Source: Anderseniella sp963787895 (GTDB lineage: Bacteria > Pseudomonadota > Alphaproteobacteria > Rhizobiales > Aestuariivirgaceae). From it: a DNA stretch of 64,000 nucleotides. This document shows positions 63,048-64,000 of this stretch, one piece after another. The stretch is taken from assembly GCA_963787895.1 (NCBI GenBank), contig CAWBEX010000006.1, forward strand, positions 62,001-126,000. The letters are read 5' to 3'. The notes beneath the pieces were generated by a model. That model saw only the letters and a list, made by a program, of their open reading frames with translations, ran no database searches and was not told the origin of the DNA. Position 1 is the stretch's first letter. Each line of letters begins with the position of its first letter. A program made the translations under genes and the position numbers.

Positions 63048-64000
63048 TTAGCCTTTGGGCTCAGACTTGGAATCGTAACGCTTCTGCCACTCATCAAGAA
63101 TTGCCTTGCGGTTGTTGGCCGCCCATTCGAAGTCGTTTTCGATCATCTTTTCCAGAAGGTTCGGCGGGAAATGCTCAACCGGCTTTGCCACGCCAGGATA
63201 GGCAACAACGGCATAACCGGAGTTATACATCTCGTTGGCCTTCTTGGTGATGGTCCAGTCTACAAGCGTCTTGGCGGCCTCCATGTCATCGGTGCCGGCA
63301 ACTATTGCCGTGGCTTCCATGTCCCAACCAACGCCCTCTTCCGGCACGATAATGTCAATTGGCGCGCCTTCTGCCTTGGACTTGGCACCACGGAACGCAA
63401 ATGACACCCCAATTGGAATTTCACCAGCAGCTGCCATCTTGCAAGGCTTGGAACCGGAGTGTGTGTAGGCTGCAATGTTCTCATGCAGGCCATCCATGAA
63501 CTTCCAGCCTTCTTCCTCACCAAACATCTGAAGCCAGCTCGATACGTCAAGGAAACCGGTGCCGGACGAATTCGGGTTCGGCATGATTACATGGCCCTTG
63601 TACTCGGCATTCGTCAGATCCTTCCACGTCTTCGGTGGTGTCAGGTTCAGCTTGCCGCCTTCAACCGTGTTGAAACAGATAGATGCCACCCAGGCGTCCA
63701 TCCCTGTCCATGTTGGCGGGCTAGACTTGTCAACGAACTTCTTGTCGAGGTTCTCAACGCCATTGGGTGCATATGCTTCCAGCATGCCTTCCGACTTGAG
63801 CAGCAACAGCGAGGTTGCAGCAAGGCCCCATATCACATCAGCCTGCGGGTTGTTCTTTTCCGCCAGCAGTTTTGCAGTGACCACGCCGGTTGAATCGCGC
63901 ACCCAGTTGATCTTGATGTCCGGGTGATCGGCATTGAAAGCATCTGCATATTTCTGCAGGTCTTCAGCCTCGATTGCCGTGTAGACTGTCAGTTCTGCTG
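63048..64000 (-). CDS. AEP ABC transporter periplasmic binding protein, partial (N-terminus outside window)
   Basis: The frame is open to the right edge, giving 317 visible residues; the signal peptide is cut off. The visible start (AELTVYTAIEAEDLQKYADAF) is the first strand of an iron/AEP-type binding protein. Then come DSTGVVTAKLLAEK, NPQADVIWGLAATSLLLL and PPTWTGMDAWVASICFN. These match the group annotated as putative 2-aminoethylphosphonate-binding protein (PhnS/AepX type). It is the first visible gene of the transport operon, followed by ATPase and permease. Confidence 0.88.
   Translation of the reverse strand, partial: AELTVYTAIEAEDLQKYADAFNADHPDIKINWVRDSTGVVTAKLLAEKNNPQADVIWGLAATSLLLLKSEGMLEAYAPNGVENLDKKFVDKSSPPTWTGMDAWVASICFNTVEGGKLNLTPPKTWKDLTNAEYKGHVIMPNPNSSGTGFLDVSSWLQMFGEEEGWKFMDGLHENIAAYTHSGSKPCKMAAAGEIPIGVSFAFRGAKSKAEGAPIDIIVPEEGVGWDMEATAIVAGTDDMEAAKTLVDWTITKKANEMYNSGYAVVAYPGVAKPVEHFPPNLLEKMIENDFEWAANNRKAILDEWQKRYDSKSEPKG

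Overview
The window looks like a chromosomal segment of a marine alphaproteobacterium, probably of the Hyphomicrobiales/Rhodobacterales type. The support is indirect. Coding is dense and GC-rich with GTG and TTG starts. There is a cysG-DUF2849-cysI-DUF934 sulfite reduction operon of the alphaproteobacterial kind, a DmdA-like DMSP demethylase, and a large set of genes for 2-aminoethylphosphonate (AEP). I saw no rRNA, tRNA, CRISPR array, insertion sequence or prophage.

Layout. (1) About 1-15.5 kb: a long minus-strand operon that begins at 10.8 kb with an oligopeptide/nickel-type ABC importer (dual ATPase, family-5 binding protein, two permeases). It continues into three glycosyltransferases and an exporter-type ABC protein cut by the window edge. 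A second minus-strand pair (polysaccharide deacetylase-like protein and GT4 glycosyltransferase) lies beyond, next to two plus-strand proteins related to class III nucleotide cyclases (one of them DUF3095). (2) About 15.5-24.8 kb: a mixed region with a DUF1326/DUF2182 pair, a DmdA-like enzyme, a HAD hydrolase, an orphan branched-chain-type binding protein with a clear terminator, a flavin monooxygenase, a cupin, a CHASE2-adenylate cyclase and a small membrane protein. (3) 24.8-40.7 kb: a giant RTX/VCBS adhesin of about 3,500 residues, in three ORFs because of clustered frameshifts, divergent from its probable type I secretion system (TolC, ABC with a degenerate C39 domain, HlyD). (4) 40.9-48.8 kb: siroheme/sulfite reductase operon, an alpha/beta hydrolase, and the transhydrogenase pntAB. 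(5) 49-64 kb: a phosphonate island.

How the island works. An ABC importer (binding protein, ATPase, fused permease broken by frameshifts in this sequence) would bring in AEP. PhnW, PhnY and PhnA would convert AEP to phosphonoacetaldehyde, phosphonoacetate, then acetate plus phosphate. The same tight operon carries a class-III PLP enzyme that is a good candidate for the hydroxy-AEP lyase PbfA. It also carries a GpdQ-like phosphodiesterase, a D-2-hydroxyacid dehydrogenase and an EamA transporter, which hint at a wider substrate range such as esterified or hydroxylated AEP. A Na/Pi cotransporter and a LysR regulator sit between catabolism and transport, and a perfect palindrome lies upstream of phnW.

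Caution. Frameshifts cluster at about 27.4-27.6 kb, 31.1-31.5 kb and 60.6-61.7 kb. Comparison with intact repeat copies shows single-base deletions, so low sequence quality is at least as likely as gene decay.
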